A stretch of DNA of 64,000 nt from JAFGTX01 sp942492225 (GCA_942492225.1 CALODS010000001.1:1-64000), one strand, 5' to 3'; positions 16,838-26,201 are shown, counted from the stretch's first letter. Numbers and translations: made by a program. The notes: generated from the letters alone by a model not told the origin.

Positions 16838-18176
16838 ATCTTTTTTCTATATTCAAGTACTCATCAAGTGCATTAATCGTTTTGTAAGCGGGTCGCATTA
16901 TTTTGATCACTTAATAACTGTTCCATTCTATGAGCACACCAACCAGAGATACGACTTGCTGCAAATATTGGTGTAAATAACTCTTTAGGAATATTCAATA
17001 ACTCGTAAACAAATCCTGAGTAAAAATCAACATTTGCACAAATTTCAAATTCTTTTCCTCTTCTCTCTTTAAAAGTTTCTTTGACAATTGTTCTGTATTT
17101 TCATAGAGTTCAAATGTCTCTAAACGACCTAAAGATTCCGCCAAATCTCTTGCTTTATTTTTTAGCAATTTAGCTCTTGGATCAGATTGTTTGTAGACTG
17201 CATGACCCATTCCGTAAATTAGACCATTGCCATCAAAAACTTCGCCATCCATCATTCTGTTAAGATAAGGCTCTAATACTTCTATATCAGACGTTCCAAC
17301 CGCTTCTTTTATATTATCCATCATATCTTTTACTTTATAGCTTGCACCACCGTGCTTACTACCTTTTAATGCACCTACAGCCGTTGCAATTGCAGAATAA
17401 GTATCCGTCCCACTAGAGGTGACAACGTGCGTTGCAAAAGTAGAGTTATTTCCACCGCCATGTTCTGCATGAAGCAGCATACAAAGATCTAAAGTTTCTG
17501 CTTCTAGCGCTGTATAGTTATTATCTGAACGCAGTAAATGTAAAACGTTTTCTGCTGTACTCTTCCCCTTCAAAGGGGAATGAATATAAAGACTTTGACC
17601 ATTAAAATTATGTGCCATAGATTGGTAGCCATAAGCTATAATGGTTGGTATACGTGCAATCAATTGAATACTTTGATACAGTACATTTTCTATCGATGTA
17701 TCATCTGGATTATCATCATGAGAATAAAGGACCAAGATGCTTCGCTGTAATTTGTTCATTATACTGCGACTTGGTATTTTTAAAATCATATTTTCTGTAA
17801 ATTGTTCTGGTAAGGTTCTATAATCATCTAATAGTTCACCAAACTCCTTTAATTCCTGTACTGTTGGTAGTTTTCCAAAAAGTAATAAAAATGTTGTTTC
17901 TTCAAAACCAAAACGTTTCTCATTTTCTATACCTTCTACTAATTTTTCAACATTAATACCTCTATAAAATAAGGAACCAGGTGTTGATATAACTTTCCCA
18001 TCAATAATATCATAGCCTTTAACATTTCCTATTTGGGTAAATCCAACAGCAACGCCAGTACCATCAGAATTTCTTAGACCCCTTTTAATATTTTTTTCCT
18101 TATAATGATGTGGTGCAATAGTATTATTAGTTTGAGCCAACTGAGTCAATGCGTGCAATTTTGCTAAGTTTCCCAT
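16836..18176 (-). pseudogene. gltA: Citrate synthase, interrupted by two compensating frameshifts
   Basis: Condenses oxaloacetate and acetyl-CoA to citrate. Family motifs include HAEHGGGNNSTFATHVV and the catalytic-His segment YGMGHAVYK. The opening frame stops at 16995. However, the protein clearly continues in another frame from about 17060-17105 (KEFEICANVDFYSGFVYELL, SRISGWCAHRMEQLL) and returns to the first frame at about 16895-16910 (IMRPAYKTINALDEYL), ending at 16836. The catalytic Asp of NVDFYSG is in the shifted part, so the unshifted product would be inactive. Restored length is about 446 residues, normal for the family. Start 18176 has GGGGTG at 6 nt. It is the last gene of the acn-icd-gltA operon. 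Confidence 0.88.
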
Positions 18177-19197
18177 AAACGTCACCCCGATCTCTATTTT
18201 CTGTAATTTTATCAATTAATTTATTAGAGAATTCTTCTGTAGATACCGTTCCTCCAATATCAGATGTCATTATACCATCGTCATTAATAAGTTTTACAAC
18301 CGCTCGTTCTAGTTCATTCCCTTCTACAATATAGCCGAGATGTTTCAGCATCATTGCCCCTGATAGTAATGCCCCAACAGGGTTTGCAAAGGATTTTCCA
18401 GCAATATCTGGTGCCGATCCATGAACTGGTTCAAAAAATGCTATTCCATTACCTATATTCATACTTGGTAAGACTCCAATACTCCCAACCATTCCACCTA
18501 GAAGATCTGATAATATATCGCCATACAAATTTGTTGTAACAACGACTTCAAAATTTTCTGGTTTCGAAACAATTTTCGCACATAAATTATCAATAATAAG
18601 TGGCTCAATCGTTAACATCGGATAAGACTTTGCAACTTCTAATGCATGGGCAAGAAAAAGACCATCTGCTAATTTTAATATGTTTGCTTTATGCCCAATA
18701 GTGATTTTATGATAGCCATTGTTTACGGCGAAATCACAAGCAGCTTTCATTATTCTTGTACTCTTTTCTATCGTTACAACTTTTTCAGCAATAGCTGCAC
18801 CATCTTCTCTATAATACTCCTGTCCACCATATAGTCCCTCAGTATTCTCTCTAAATACAACAATATCAAAAGGATTATATCTTTTGCTGATATCAATAGC
18901 AGTTGATGCTGGTCGTATATTTGATGACAAATCGAACAACTTTCTCATCTGTACATTAACACTTTTAAATCCTTTACCAATAGGTGTCATCATTGGACCT
19001 TTCAATACAACCTTATACTTATTGATCGCATCAATGGTCTCTTCTGGAATTAGTGACCCTTTTTTATCTAAAGCAGTTACCCCTGCCATTTTATAATGCC
19101 ATGTAATTGGTATCCCCATTGTATCAATTACTTTTGTTGTCACTTTTATAATCTCTGGTCCAATACCATCGCCAAGCAGCACTACAACATCTTTCAT
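18127..19197 (-). CDS. icd: Isocitrate dehydrogenase (NAD/NADP, isopropylmalate-dehydrogenase fold)
   Basis: About 356 residues. It oxidatively decarboxylates isocitrate to 2-oxoglutarate. Signatures: LLGDGIGPEI, SVNVQMRKLFDLSSNIRPA (substrate Ser and Arg residues), TTNLYGDILSDLLGG (metal Asp residues) and HGSAPDIAGK. Isopropylmalate dehydrogenase has the same fold, but the operon with aconitase and citrate synthase decides the call. Start 19197 follows GGGGAGGG at 5 nt. The C-terminal 20 residues run 50 nt into gltA past the gltA ribosome site; an earlier TAG in another frame at about 18190 suggests a possible frameshift at the end. Confidence 0.92.
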   Translation of the reverse strand: MKDVVVLLGDGIGPEIIKVTTKVIDTMGIPITWHYKMAGVTALDKKGSLIPEETIDAINKYKVVLKGPMMTPIGKGFKSVNVQMRKLFDLSSNIRPASTAIDISKRYNPFDIVVFRENTEGLYGGQEYYREDGAAIAEKVVTIEKSTRIMKAACDFAVNNGYHKITIGHKANILKLADGLFLAHALEVAKSYPMLTIEPLIIDNLCAKIVSKPENFEVVVTTNLYGDILSDLLGGMVGSIGVLPSMNIGNGIAFFEPVHGSAPDIAGKSFANPVGALLSGAMMLKHLGYIVEGNELERAVVKLINDDGIMTSDIGGTVSTEEFSNKLIDKITENRDRGDVYGKLSKIARIDSVGSN

Positions 19198-19223
19198 AAA
19201 AACCCTCCCCTTCATCTTGTCTC

Positions 19224-21137
19224 TTACATATAATAATTAAGCTTTCCACCGGCTTTTAATAAGTCAACTTCTGATTTTGATAAATCGCTTAGCACTTCAA
19301 ATGTTGTATTTTGAGTGTGATTTCTAACAAGGACTTTTCCTTCTGTAATACTTGACAGTAGAGACTCTATTGTAAGATGATCACCTTCTGAAACGCCATT
19401 ATAATCTGTCGCATTCTTAAATAATAACGGTACTATCCCATAATTAATTAAATTGGCTCTATGAATTCTCGCAAAGGATTTAACAACGACTGCTTGAACA
19501 CCTAAATACATTGGTGCAATTGCAGCATGTTCTCTACTTGATCCTTGTCCATAATTTTCTGCACCAATAACGATGCCTTTTCCTTTTTCCAAAATACGTT
19601 GATAAAAGTTGTCAGAAACTCTTGAAAAGCTATGTTTTGACAACTCTGGTATATTGGATCTCAAAGGTAATAGCCTTGCATCAGAAGGAACGATATCATC
19701 TGTTGATATATTATCCTCAAGCTTTAGCAAAACGTCTCCCTCAATAACATTGGATAGTGGCGCTGCCATTGGAAATGCTTTTATATTTGGACCCTTTACA
19801 ATCTCGTAATCCAGTTCGCCTTCATAATTAATGAAGTAGGCTTCATTCACGTCTAATGATTCTGGCTCATCTACATCAAAATAACTTTCATCAAGAGTTC
19901 TCGGATCAGTAACAACACCTTCTATAGCACTAATAGCAGCTACCGCTGGACTACAGATATAAACCTGTCCAGAATCCGTTCCACATCGTCCTTTAAAGTT
20001 TCTATTAAAAGTCCTCAAAGATACACCATTTGTCTGAGGTGCTTGACCCATTCCAATACATGGACCACAACTATTTTCCAATATTCTCGCCCCCGCTTCA
20101 ATGAAACTAACTAAATGACCTTCTTGCGTCAACTGTTTTAGAATGGTGCTCGATCCAGGTGAGATTACTAAGCTCACATCAGGATGTACCTTTTTTCCTT
20201 TTAGTATATTGGCTGCTGTCACCAAATCTTTATACGATGAATTTGTACAACTCCCAATTGCTACTTGATCTATTTTCATATTTATCGCCACTTCTATGTC
20301 TTTAACATTGTCTGGACTATGAGGAAATGCAATTTGGGGTGTTACTTCATCAAGTGAAATTGTTACTTGATGATCATAATTTGCTTCTATATCTGCCTGT
20401 AGATAAATAAAATCCTTTTCGCGATTGTTTTGTTTTAGATAGTTTAACGTTTGTGCATCACTTGGAAAAATAGATGTTGTTGCTCCTAATTCTGCGCCCA
20501 TATTTGTGATGGTTGCTCTGTCTGTAACGGTAAGATACTCTAATCCATCACCAGAATACTCAATAATATAACCCGTTCCGCCTTTTACACTTAATTGCTT
20601 CAAAATTGTCAAAATGATATCTTTGGCAGATACACCTTTTTTTAACCGTCCTGTTAATCTAACATTGAATATTTTAGGCATTTTCATAGTATATATGCCC
20701 TTTGCTATTCCTATTGCAACATCTAGGCCACCTGCACCTACTGATAAACTTCCCAATCCTCCGCAAGTAGGGGTATGACTATCTGAACCAATTAGTATTT
20801 TGCCTGGAACAGCAAAATTCTCTAAATGAAGTTGATGACAGATACCATTACCAGGCTTGGAATATGTTATTCCATATTTTGCACAGACACTTTTTATAAA
20901 GGCATGATCATCTGCATTTTCAAAACCTGTCTGTAAGGTATTATGATCTATATAAGCAACAGATCTTTCTGTAGCTATCTCTTTTGGATTCATTGCTTCA
21001 AGTGCCAGATAGACCATTGTCCCCGTAGAATCCTGCGTCAATGTTTGATGTACTTTAATGGTTATATCTTTCCCCGCTACAATAGTCCCCTTTAATAAGT
21101 TTTCTTCGATAATTTTGTATGTAATAGATTTATTCAT
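19224..21137 (-). CDS. acn: Aconitate hydratase
   Basis: About 637 residues. It interconverts citrate and isocitrate with a 4Fe-4S cluster. The cluster cysteines are in GSCTNSS and in SCGPCIGMG. DSHTPTCGGLGSLSVGAGG and the swivel-domain GAENYGQGSSREHAAIAP are also family hallmarks. The single-chain short form fits the aconitase subgroup common in Clostridia and Bacteroidetes-like anaerobes rather than the 900-residue AcnA. Start 21137 follows GAGGGGG. It heads the operon behind a strong promoter (21175-21203). Confidence 0.95.
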   Translation of the reverse strand: MNKSITYKIIEENLLKGTIVAGKDITIKVHQTLTQDSTGTMVYLALEAMNPKEIATERSVAYIDHNTLQTGFENADDHAFIKSVCAKYGITYSKPGNGICHQLHLENFAVPGKILIGSDSHTPTCGGLGSLSVGAGGLDVAIGIAKGIYTMKMPKIFNVRLTGRLKKGVSAKDIILTILKQLSVKGGTGYIIEYSGDGLEYLTVTDRATITNMGAELGATTSIFPSDAQTLNYLKQNNREKDFIYLQADIEANYDHQVTISLDEVTPQIAFPHSPDNVKDIEVAINMKIDQVAIGSCTNSSYKDLVTAANILKGKKVHPDVSLVISPGSSTILKQLTQEGHLVSFIEAGARILENSCGPCIGMGQAPQTNGVSLRTFNRNFKGRCGTDSGQVYICSPAVAAISAIEGVVTDPRTLDESYFDVDEPESLDVNEAYFINYEGELDYEIVKGPNIKAFPMAAPLSNVIEGDVLLKLEDNISTDDIVPSDARLLPLRSNIPELSKHSFSRVSDNFYQRILEKGKGIVIGAENYGQGSSREHAAIAPMYLGVQAVVVKSFARIHRANLINYGIVPLLFKNATDYNGVSEGDHLTIESLLSSITEGKVLVRNHTQNTTFEVLSDLSKSEVDLLKAGGKLNYYM

Positions 21138-21168
21138 ACGAACCCCCTCAATACAGATTGTTTTATTG

Positions 21169-21184
21169 TATACGATTATACGAT
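21169..21184 (-). repeat. Tandem TATACGAT repeat over the acn -10 box
   Basis: Plus-strand TATACGAT occurs twice head to tail (21169-21176 and 21177-21184) and overlaps the -10. It is a plausible repressor site; the regulator is unknown. Confidence 0.5.
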
Positions 21185-21203
21185 TTGTGCATAAGTCCGT
21201 CAA
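21175..21203 (-). promoter_or_regulatory. Sigma-A promoter of acn-icd-gltA
   Basis: On the minus strand, TTGACG (21203-21198), 17 nt, TATAAT (21180-21175), about 38 nt before the acn start. Near-consensus in both boxes and spacing. Confidence 0.8.
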
Positions 21204-21281
21204 TATAAAAAATAATCTTTGTAATTGTTCGTGTTTTTATCTCTCAACATAAGAGGTTAATATATATTGGACAAAACAAAA

Positions 21282-21313
21282 GCTCTTTTAATCATTTTAA
21301 TGATTAAAAGAGC
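21282..21313 (-). terminator. Terminator of the DHH phosphoesterase gene
   Basis: Perfect stem GCTCTTTTAATCATT / AATGATTAAAAGAGC, followed on the minus strand by a T-rich tract (TTTTGTTTTG). Confidence 0.8.
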
Positions 21314-21323
21314 CTAATATGAT

Positions 21324-22250
21324 CTATTTATCTTTTAATGCTTCAATAATCTCTAATAGAATTCTTTCTGCATCCTCATTTGGAACTTGGCAGGTACCAG
21401 CATTTCTATGCCCACCGCCACCATATTTCAGCATTAACTCTCCAATATTTACAGAGGATGTCTTATTGAAAATTGACTTACCTACAGTAAAGACGGTATT
21501 TTGTTTTTGGAATCCCCAAATTGCTTGAACTGATATATTGGCACGATCAAACAGTGCATATTTTGTAAACCGATTGCCTGGATAAATTGTATGAGCATCT
21601 CGCAAATCAATGACCAATACATTTTCTTCTAGCTTTCCTTTTTCGGTTAATTGCTTTTTGAAATTATCTTCATAGTAAAAATATAAATCTACTCTCTCTT
21701 TAACATCATCTAAAGCCAAAATCTCTTCAATATTATGAGTTGTGCAATAATCAATTAACTCCATCATCAAATTATAATTCGAAATTCTAAATTCTCTAAA
21801 TCGTCCAAGACCTGTTCTTGCATCCATAAGAAAACTCAGTAATTCCCAACCACTAGGATTTAATACATCTTCTTTTGAAAATAATGCAGAATCCGCTTTA
21901 TCAACAGCCTCCATCATAGCATTCCACGATTTAGGGAAAACATCCTCTCCACCATAATACTTGTAAACAACCCGTGCTGCTGAAGGGGCATCTGGATCAA
22001 TAATATGATTTTCTTTCCTCTCTTTATTTCTAATCGTTTCACTTAAATGATGGTCAAAAGCTAAATATACGCCCTCTACATACGGCAAATTTGTTGTGAT
22101 ATCTTTATTTGTCACTTCAATTAAACCATCTTGCATATCTTTAGGATGAACAAATTTGATGTCATCAATCATATCTAATTTTTTTAGCAATACCGCTGAA
22201 GCTAGTCCGTCAAAATCACTTCTTGTTATTAGTCTATATTTTTCACTCAT
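21324..22250 (-). CDS. DHH-family phosphoesterase
   Basis: 308 residues. Motifs: TRSDFDGLASAV (DFDG), LAFDHHLSE (DHH), AVDKADSALF (third metal motif) and C-terminal DHHA1 GGGGHRNAGTCQV. This is the NrnA/exopolyphosphatase-like superfamily of Mn-dependent enzymes acting on nanoRNA, pAp, cyclic dinucleotide products or polyphosphate. The exact substrate is not decidable; pGpG from the nearby HD-GYP/EAL enzymes is one possibility. Single gene. Confidence 0.88.
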   Translation of the reverse strand: MSEKYRLITRSDFDGLASAVLLKKLDMIDDIKFVHPKDMQDGLIEVTNKDITTNLPYVEGVYLAFDHHLSETIRNKERKENHIIDPDAPSAARVVYKYYGGEDVFPKSWNAMMEAVDKADSALFSKEDVLNPSGWELLSFLMDARTGLGRFREFRISNYNLMMELIDYCTTHNIEEILALDDVKERVDLYFYYEDNFKKQLTEKGKLEENVLVIDLRDAHTIYPGNRFTKYALFDRANISVQAIWGFQKQNTVFTVGKSIFNKTSSVNIGELMLKYGGGGHRNAGTCQVPNEDAERILLEIIEALKDK

Positions 22251-22332
22251 AGTATGCCTCCTATCTTTCTATCTATTTTATACACAATTATACCCTAACT
22301 ATTCAGAAAACATAAAAAAACACTAAAAAAAT

Positions 22333-22364
22333 AACCCAATACTTTTTTACATTAGCATTGGGTT
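22333..22364 (-). terminator. Terminator of the flagellin-like gene
   Basis: AACCCAAT / ATTGGGTT arms with a 16-nt loop and a U-run on the minus strand. Confidence 0.65.
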
Positions 22365-22371
22365 TAATGTA

Positions 22372-23097
22372 TTATACTTCAAATATACTCAATTTAGACT
22401 GTTCGGATTCAGATTGCTTCTTCTGTAATTGAATTTTGTATTGGTCTGTTATCTGTAAACGTTTTAACTCAGATATTTGTTTTGAAAAGTCCTCATCAAA
22501 TCTAGATCGTGCAGATAATGTATTCTCTCTTGCAATGTCATTGGATTGAATGGCCGATTCATAAGCATTGGTTTGCGATCCTATTGCTGATCTTGAATCT
22601 TGAATTTTACTCAAGGCGCTGTCAACCTTTTCAAAAGTGTCACCCTTAGTAATATCAAACCCCTCTAAGCCTAGTGTCTCTAAGGACGTGTTTTCTATCT
22701 TCATCATCCGACCTTGATTTTCTCCACCGCCTTGAATATTACCTTCAAATCCACCGTCAAATAATTTAATTCTATTAAATTCTGTATTCTTTAAACTATC
22801 CTGTACACCTGACAATAATTGACCAATTTCTTCTTGAACAATAGCTTTATCACTCTCTGTATAAGTTCCATTTTGTGCTTGAAGAGATAATTCACGCACT
22901 CTTTGTAAATCATACGTTACCGTGTTTAAAGTGCCTTCTGCAGTTTTTCCTAAATTTATTGCATCTTGAAGATTTTCTGACCCTTTAGTCAAAGCATTTT
23001 CTTGAGATTTCATTGATTCACTTATACCTAATTCGGCAGGTTTCGCGCCAGTTGGTTGAGGACTTACTATAGATTTAACCACACTATCAATTTTCAT
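22372..23097 (-). CDS. Short flagellin-like protein lacking the N-terminal D0 helix
   Basis: 241 residues. Residues 20-110 match the flagellin N-terminal domain (AELGISESMKSQ, NLQDAINLGKTAEGTLN, QRVRELSLQAQNGT, QEEIGQLLS, TEFNRIKLFDG). Residues about 165-235 are a C-terminal coiled-coil resembling flagellin D1/D0 (RSAIGSQTNAYESAI, ENTLSARSRFDEDFSKQ). The first about 25 residues of normal flagellin, which form the D0 helix and the LSSG-type segment, are replaced by MKIDSVVKSIVSPQPTG. Start 23097 has AGAGGTG at 6 nt. No other flagellar gene lies nearby. It may be a minor filament or a non-flagellar paralogue. Confidence 0.75.
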   Translation of the reverse strand: MKIDSVVKSIVSPQPTGAKPAELGISESMKSQENALTKGSENLQDAINLGKTAEGTLNTVTYDLQRVRELSLQAQNGTYTESDKAIVQEEIGQLLSGVQDSLKNTEFNRIKLFDGGFEGNIQGGGENQGRMMKIENTSLETLGLEGFDITKGDTFEKVDSALSKIQDSRSAIGSQTNAYESAIQSNDIARENTLSARSRFDEDFSKQISELKRLQITDQYKIQLQKKQSESEQSKLSIFEV

Positions 23098-23231
23098 TAT
23101 CATCACCTCTTCACCTTCCCATACATTATATCTATACCCCAAGATTAGTTGACATAACATTTTTTTGTTTTGGTTACTCAATTACTAAACAGGGTATGCA
23201 AGTTATAGTTATTATTTAAAAGGAGGAACAT

Positions 23232-23885
23232 ATGAAACTATTGAACTCATCATTAACCGATGAATTACAGGATGTATTCAAAACCATGAAAGACACTGTA
23301 GACGTTATTTTATTTACAACACTTATAGACTGCGAAACATGCGAGCAAACAACATCATTTATGCAAGAGATTCAAGAGCTTGGTGATAAAATCAATTTTA
23401 TTCATCACGATATTGATGATCAGCCTGACGAAGTAAAGAAATATACCATCGAACACACACCTGCTATTGTTCTATTGAACCCAAAAGTAGGTTACCAAGG
23501 CGTTAAATTTTATGGTATTCCTGCTGGTCACGAAATCAATTCCTTTATTTCAGGCATTTTAGAAGTATCTGGTGTCGGTGAAATACTTCCTAAAAGTATG
23601 ATTGAACGAATTGATTCCATCACTCAACCAGTCAATATAAAGGTGTTTGTCACTCTTGGTTGTCCTCATTGTCCTGGTGCTGTACAAAAAGCACATAAAC
23701 TTGCACTCACTAATCAATGGATATCCTCAGAAATGATTGAATCACAAACATTTAAAGACCTTGCGAAATCTTTTAATGTCATGTCTGTTCCACGCATTAT
23801 TATAAATGACAAAGAGGATGTCATTGGTAATCAACCTCTTGACACTATCATTGAAGCGATAGAAAAGGCCCTTGCTACTGATTAG
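23232..23885 (+). CDS. Protein disulfide oxidoreductase with two thioredoxin folds
   Basis: 217 residues, two tandem thioredoxin/glutaredoxin folds, each with a CxxC: DCETCEQ at about residue 37 and GCPHCPG at about 142. cis-Pro motifs follow (HTPAIVLL and SVPRIII). The size and layout match PDO of thermophilic archaea and the N-terminal domain of AhpF. It probably transfers electrons to cytoplasmic disulfides. AGGAGG precedes the ATG. It converges on glutaredoxin and TVP38. Confidence 0.85.
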   Translation: MKLLNSSLTDELQDVFKTMKDTVDVILFTTLIDCETCEQTTSFMQEIQELGDKINFIHHDIDDQPDEVKKYTIEHTPAIVLLNPKVGYQGVKFYGIPAGHEINSFISGILEVSGVGEILPKSMIERIDSITQPVNIKVFVTLGCPHCPGAVQKAHKLALTNQWISSEMIESQTFKDLAKSFNVMSVPRIIINDKEDVIGNQPLDTIIEAIEKALATD

Positions 23886-23903
23886 TAGAAGGGTCTTTGC
23901 AAT
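23866..23903 (+). terminator. Terminator-like hairpin between PDO and glutaredoxin
   Basis: AAAGGCCCTT / AAGGGTCTTT with a nested CTACT-AGTAG loop over the PDO stop. An alternative longer-range pairing with AAAGACCCTTC at 23927-23937 is possible. U-run is weak. Confidence 0.45.
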
Positions 23904-23905
23904 GA

Positions 23906-24160
23906 CTATTTAAAAATATTATTAAAAGACCCTTCAGCGTGAAGTGCATGAATATCATCACACCCGCCATAAAACACACCATCTACAAATACCTGCGGTA
24001 CAGAACCTGAACCAGTTTCCTGTTTCAGTAAGGCTAATCTATCACGATCACCTTGAATATCATACTCAATATACTCAATGCCCTCATTGTCTAGCAAGTT
24101 TTTTGCTTTAATACAGTAGGGACAAATTCTCCATGTATAAATTTCTATTTTTTTACTCAT
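23906..24160 (-). CDS. grxC: Glutaredoxin
   Basis: 84 residues, complete. Active site RICPYCIKAK (CPYC), cis-Pro GSVPQVFVDG and GGCDDIHAL match glutaredoxin 3. It reduces disulfides or glutathionylated proteins. Its ATG overlaps the TVP38 stop (ATGA), so the two are translationally coupled. Glutathione is not universal in Clostridia, so the donor may be another thiol or thioredoxin reductase. Confidence 0.93.
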   Translation of the reverse strand: MSKKIEIYTWRICPYCIKAKNLLDNEGIEYIEYDIQGDRDRLALLKQETGSGSVPQVFVDGVFYGGCDDIHALHAEGSFNNIFK

Positions 24161-24855
24161 TTTAGATCCTCCATTAAACGTCTTTCTCTTCTCTTCGATA
24201 AAAGTGTTGGCCCTATAGACATGAAACCAAAAATTACTAATGCTGCAATTACTGGTGGAGAAAGAATTTCTTGACCGCCAGCTATATTACTAATATTATG
24301 TCCTGCAAATACATAAGCAAAAGTTCCTGGTATTGTTCCTAGAGAAGTTGTCCATATAAAGGTCATCAAGGATACTTTCGTTAACCCAGCAGCAATATTC
24401 ACAAAGAAAAATGGGAATATCGGAATAAGACGCATTGTTAATAAATAATTTTTACCGTAGCGATCTATATCCTTATTAAACTTATTGAGTTTCTCACCAA
24501 ACCGCTCTTGTATAAATACACCAAAGAAGTTTCTAGAAATCAAAAATGCCACTGATCCACCAATTGTCGCAGCAATATTAACGTAAAGCATTGCTGGTAG
24601 TATTCCAAAGAGTACACCACCAGACAAAGTCATTACACCTGCGCCTGGTAGGTTTACAGCAATTACAATAATATAAACCGCAATATACGTTAATACAGAT
24701 TTAAAGTAATGGTTGCTTACATATTCATCTAATTTCATTCTATTTTCGTGTAGTGTTTCAAAGCTTAGCAAACCACCAAGATTCAATTGATTGGAAATTA
24801 TAAATATGATTAAAACACATAAAAGTAAAAGACTCATTTTCGTATTTTTTTTCAT
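24157..24855 (-). CDS. TVP38/TMEM64 (VTT domain) membrane protein
   Basis: About 232 residues, six hydrophobic segments. VTT/DedA signatures: NLPGAGVMTLSGGVLFG, GGSVAFLISRNFFG and RLIPIFPFFFVNIAAGL. VTT proteins move or scramble lipids. The start 24855 has GGAGG at 6 nt. Coupled to glutaredoxin; TVP38 proteins are often found beside redox enzymes, but the functional reason is unclear. Confidence 0.9.
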   Translation of the reverse strand: MKKNTKMSLLLLCVLIIFIISNQLNLGGLLSFETLHENRMKLDEYVSNHYFKSVLTYIAVYIIVIAVNLPGAGVMTLSGGVLFGILPAMLYVNIAATIGGSVAFLISRNFFGVFIQERFGEKLNKFNKDIDRYGKNYLLTMRLIPIFPFFFVNIAAGLTKVSLMTFIWTTSLGTIPGTFAYVFAGHNISNIAGGQEILSPPVIAALVIFGFMSIGPTLLSKRRERRLMEDLK

Positions 24856-24935
24856 GTCATGCCTCCGTTGATAATTGTTATCATTTTCATTATACCCTAG
24901 AATGCGCTTCATTAACACTAGTAATCATTTACAAA

Positions 24936-26201
24936 TTAATTGTTAGAGCTTCTTTCTACATAGCGTATATCATTATTTATCCATGCTATAACTGTTACAA
25001 AAATAATTAATATACCAGAAATTACAAAAATAAGTCGCATACCAGCGCTGGCATCGTCCCCTATAAAACTTACAACCATGCTTAGTTTATTTCTTGAGAT
25101 AAAAGGCGTCAGCACATTGTCTACAAGAGGTCCTACAATCAAAAATGATAAGGGGGCACTTCCAAATGCAATTTGATAACTCAAAGAAAAAACACGTCCT
25201 TGCAAGTCCGTTGGAACTTTTTTCTGCAAGATAGATTTAAAATAGGCACTTACCATAGGTAAAGGCATCATTGCAAAGAATAAAGTAACAAATACAAGCA
25301 CCTTACTTTGTGACAAACCAAATCCAATGAACATAATAGCATTTAGTGTCATTAGTCCAAAGATAAGCGTTACTCTTTTTTTCTTTACACTGAAATGTCC
25401 GACCGTTAATGCACCAATGAAGCTTGCCATACTCATCGTCATTAATAACATGGAGACAATGCCTTCACGATCAAATCGACTTAATCCTATAGGAATAATA
25501 AGTTCTAGCGGCCCATTCAGTAAAAAGTTTGTTAGGCTAAAGTATAATATCAATCCAAAGAGTCCTTTGTTGGATTTTAAGAAATGATAGCCAACACGAC
25601 TGTCTTCAACAAATGAAGTTTCTATATGATTTTCATGTGCCATCTTTGGTAAAGTAAGTGTCGATAGCACAGTGGCAGCAAGTAAAAATGACATTAAATC
25701 CACCATAAGAATTCCTTTAAGTCCTATATAAGGATACAAAATACCAGTAATTGCTGGTCCTAATATACCTGCCGCTGGAAAAAGCATTTCCTTAATACCA
25801 TTTACTCGATCTCTTTGCTCATCTCTTGTAAGCAAACCGATTGTACTGTCTGCTGCTGGTTCTTGGACCATAGCAAAAAGCCCTTGTATAAATACAACGG
25901 CGAATAAAATACTTATGTGGAAAAAACCGTAATGGATACTCAATAATAGAAAGAGGCTCCCTATTGCTTGACCCATATCAGAAAGAACTAAAACTGTTTT
26001 TCGTGGCATTCGATCAACTAAGACACCACCAAAATAAGCTAAAAAGAGTGTTGGTAATTCGTTGAAAAATGGTATTAAAAGCAAAGATGCTGTTTTTCCA
26101 GTTGTTTTAAATAACCAGATACCAAGTGCTATACCTGTCATCCTGCTTCCAATCAATGATAAACCTTGTGTAAACATCATTTTATATAAAGCTTTATTCA
26201 T
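24936..26201 (-). CDS. MFS transporter (MFS_3/EntS type)
   Basis: 421 residues, twelve transmembrane helices. Loop 2-3 reads GGVLVDRMPRKTVLVLSDM (motif A variant D-R-x-x-R-K), typical of the MFS_3 class that includes EntS and macrolide exporters. GGTGATG precedes the ATG. It follows the DMT gene by 38 nt on the same strand, so the sigma-54 promoter at 27185-27200 may drive both. Confidence 0.9.
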   Translation of the reverse strand: MNKALYKMMFTQGLSLIGSRMTGIALGIWLFKTTGKTASLLLIPFFNELPTLFLAYFGGVLVDRMPRKTVLVLSDMGQAIGSLFLLLSIHYGFFHISILFAVVFIQGLFAMVQEPAADSTIGLLTRDEQRDRVNGIKEMLFPAAGILGPAITGILYPYIGLKGILMVDLMSFLLAATVLSTLTLPKMAHENHIETSFVEDSRVGYHFLKSNKGLFGLILYFSLTNFLLNGPLELIIPIGLSRFDREGIVSMLLMTMSMASFIGALTVGHFSVKKKRVTLIFGLMTLNAIMFIGFGLSQSKVLVFVTLFFAMMPLPMVSAYFKSILQKKVPTDLQGRVFSLSYQIAFGSAPLSFLIVGPLVDNVLTPFISRNKLSMVVSFIGDDASAGMRLIFVISGILIIFVTVIAWINNDIRYVERSSNN

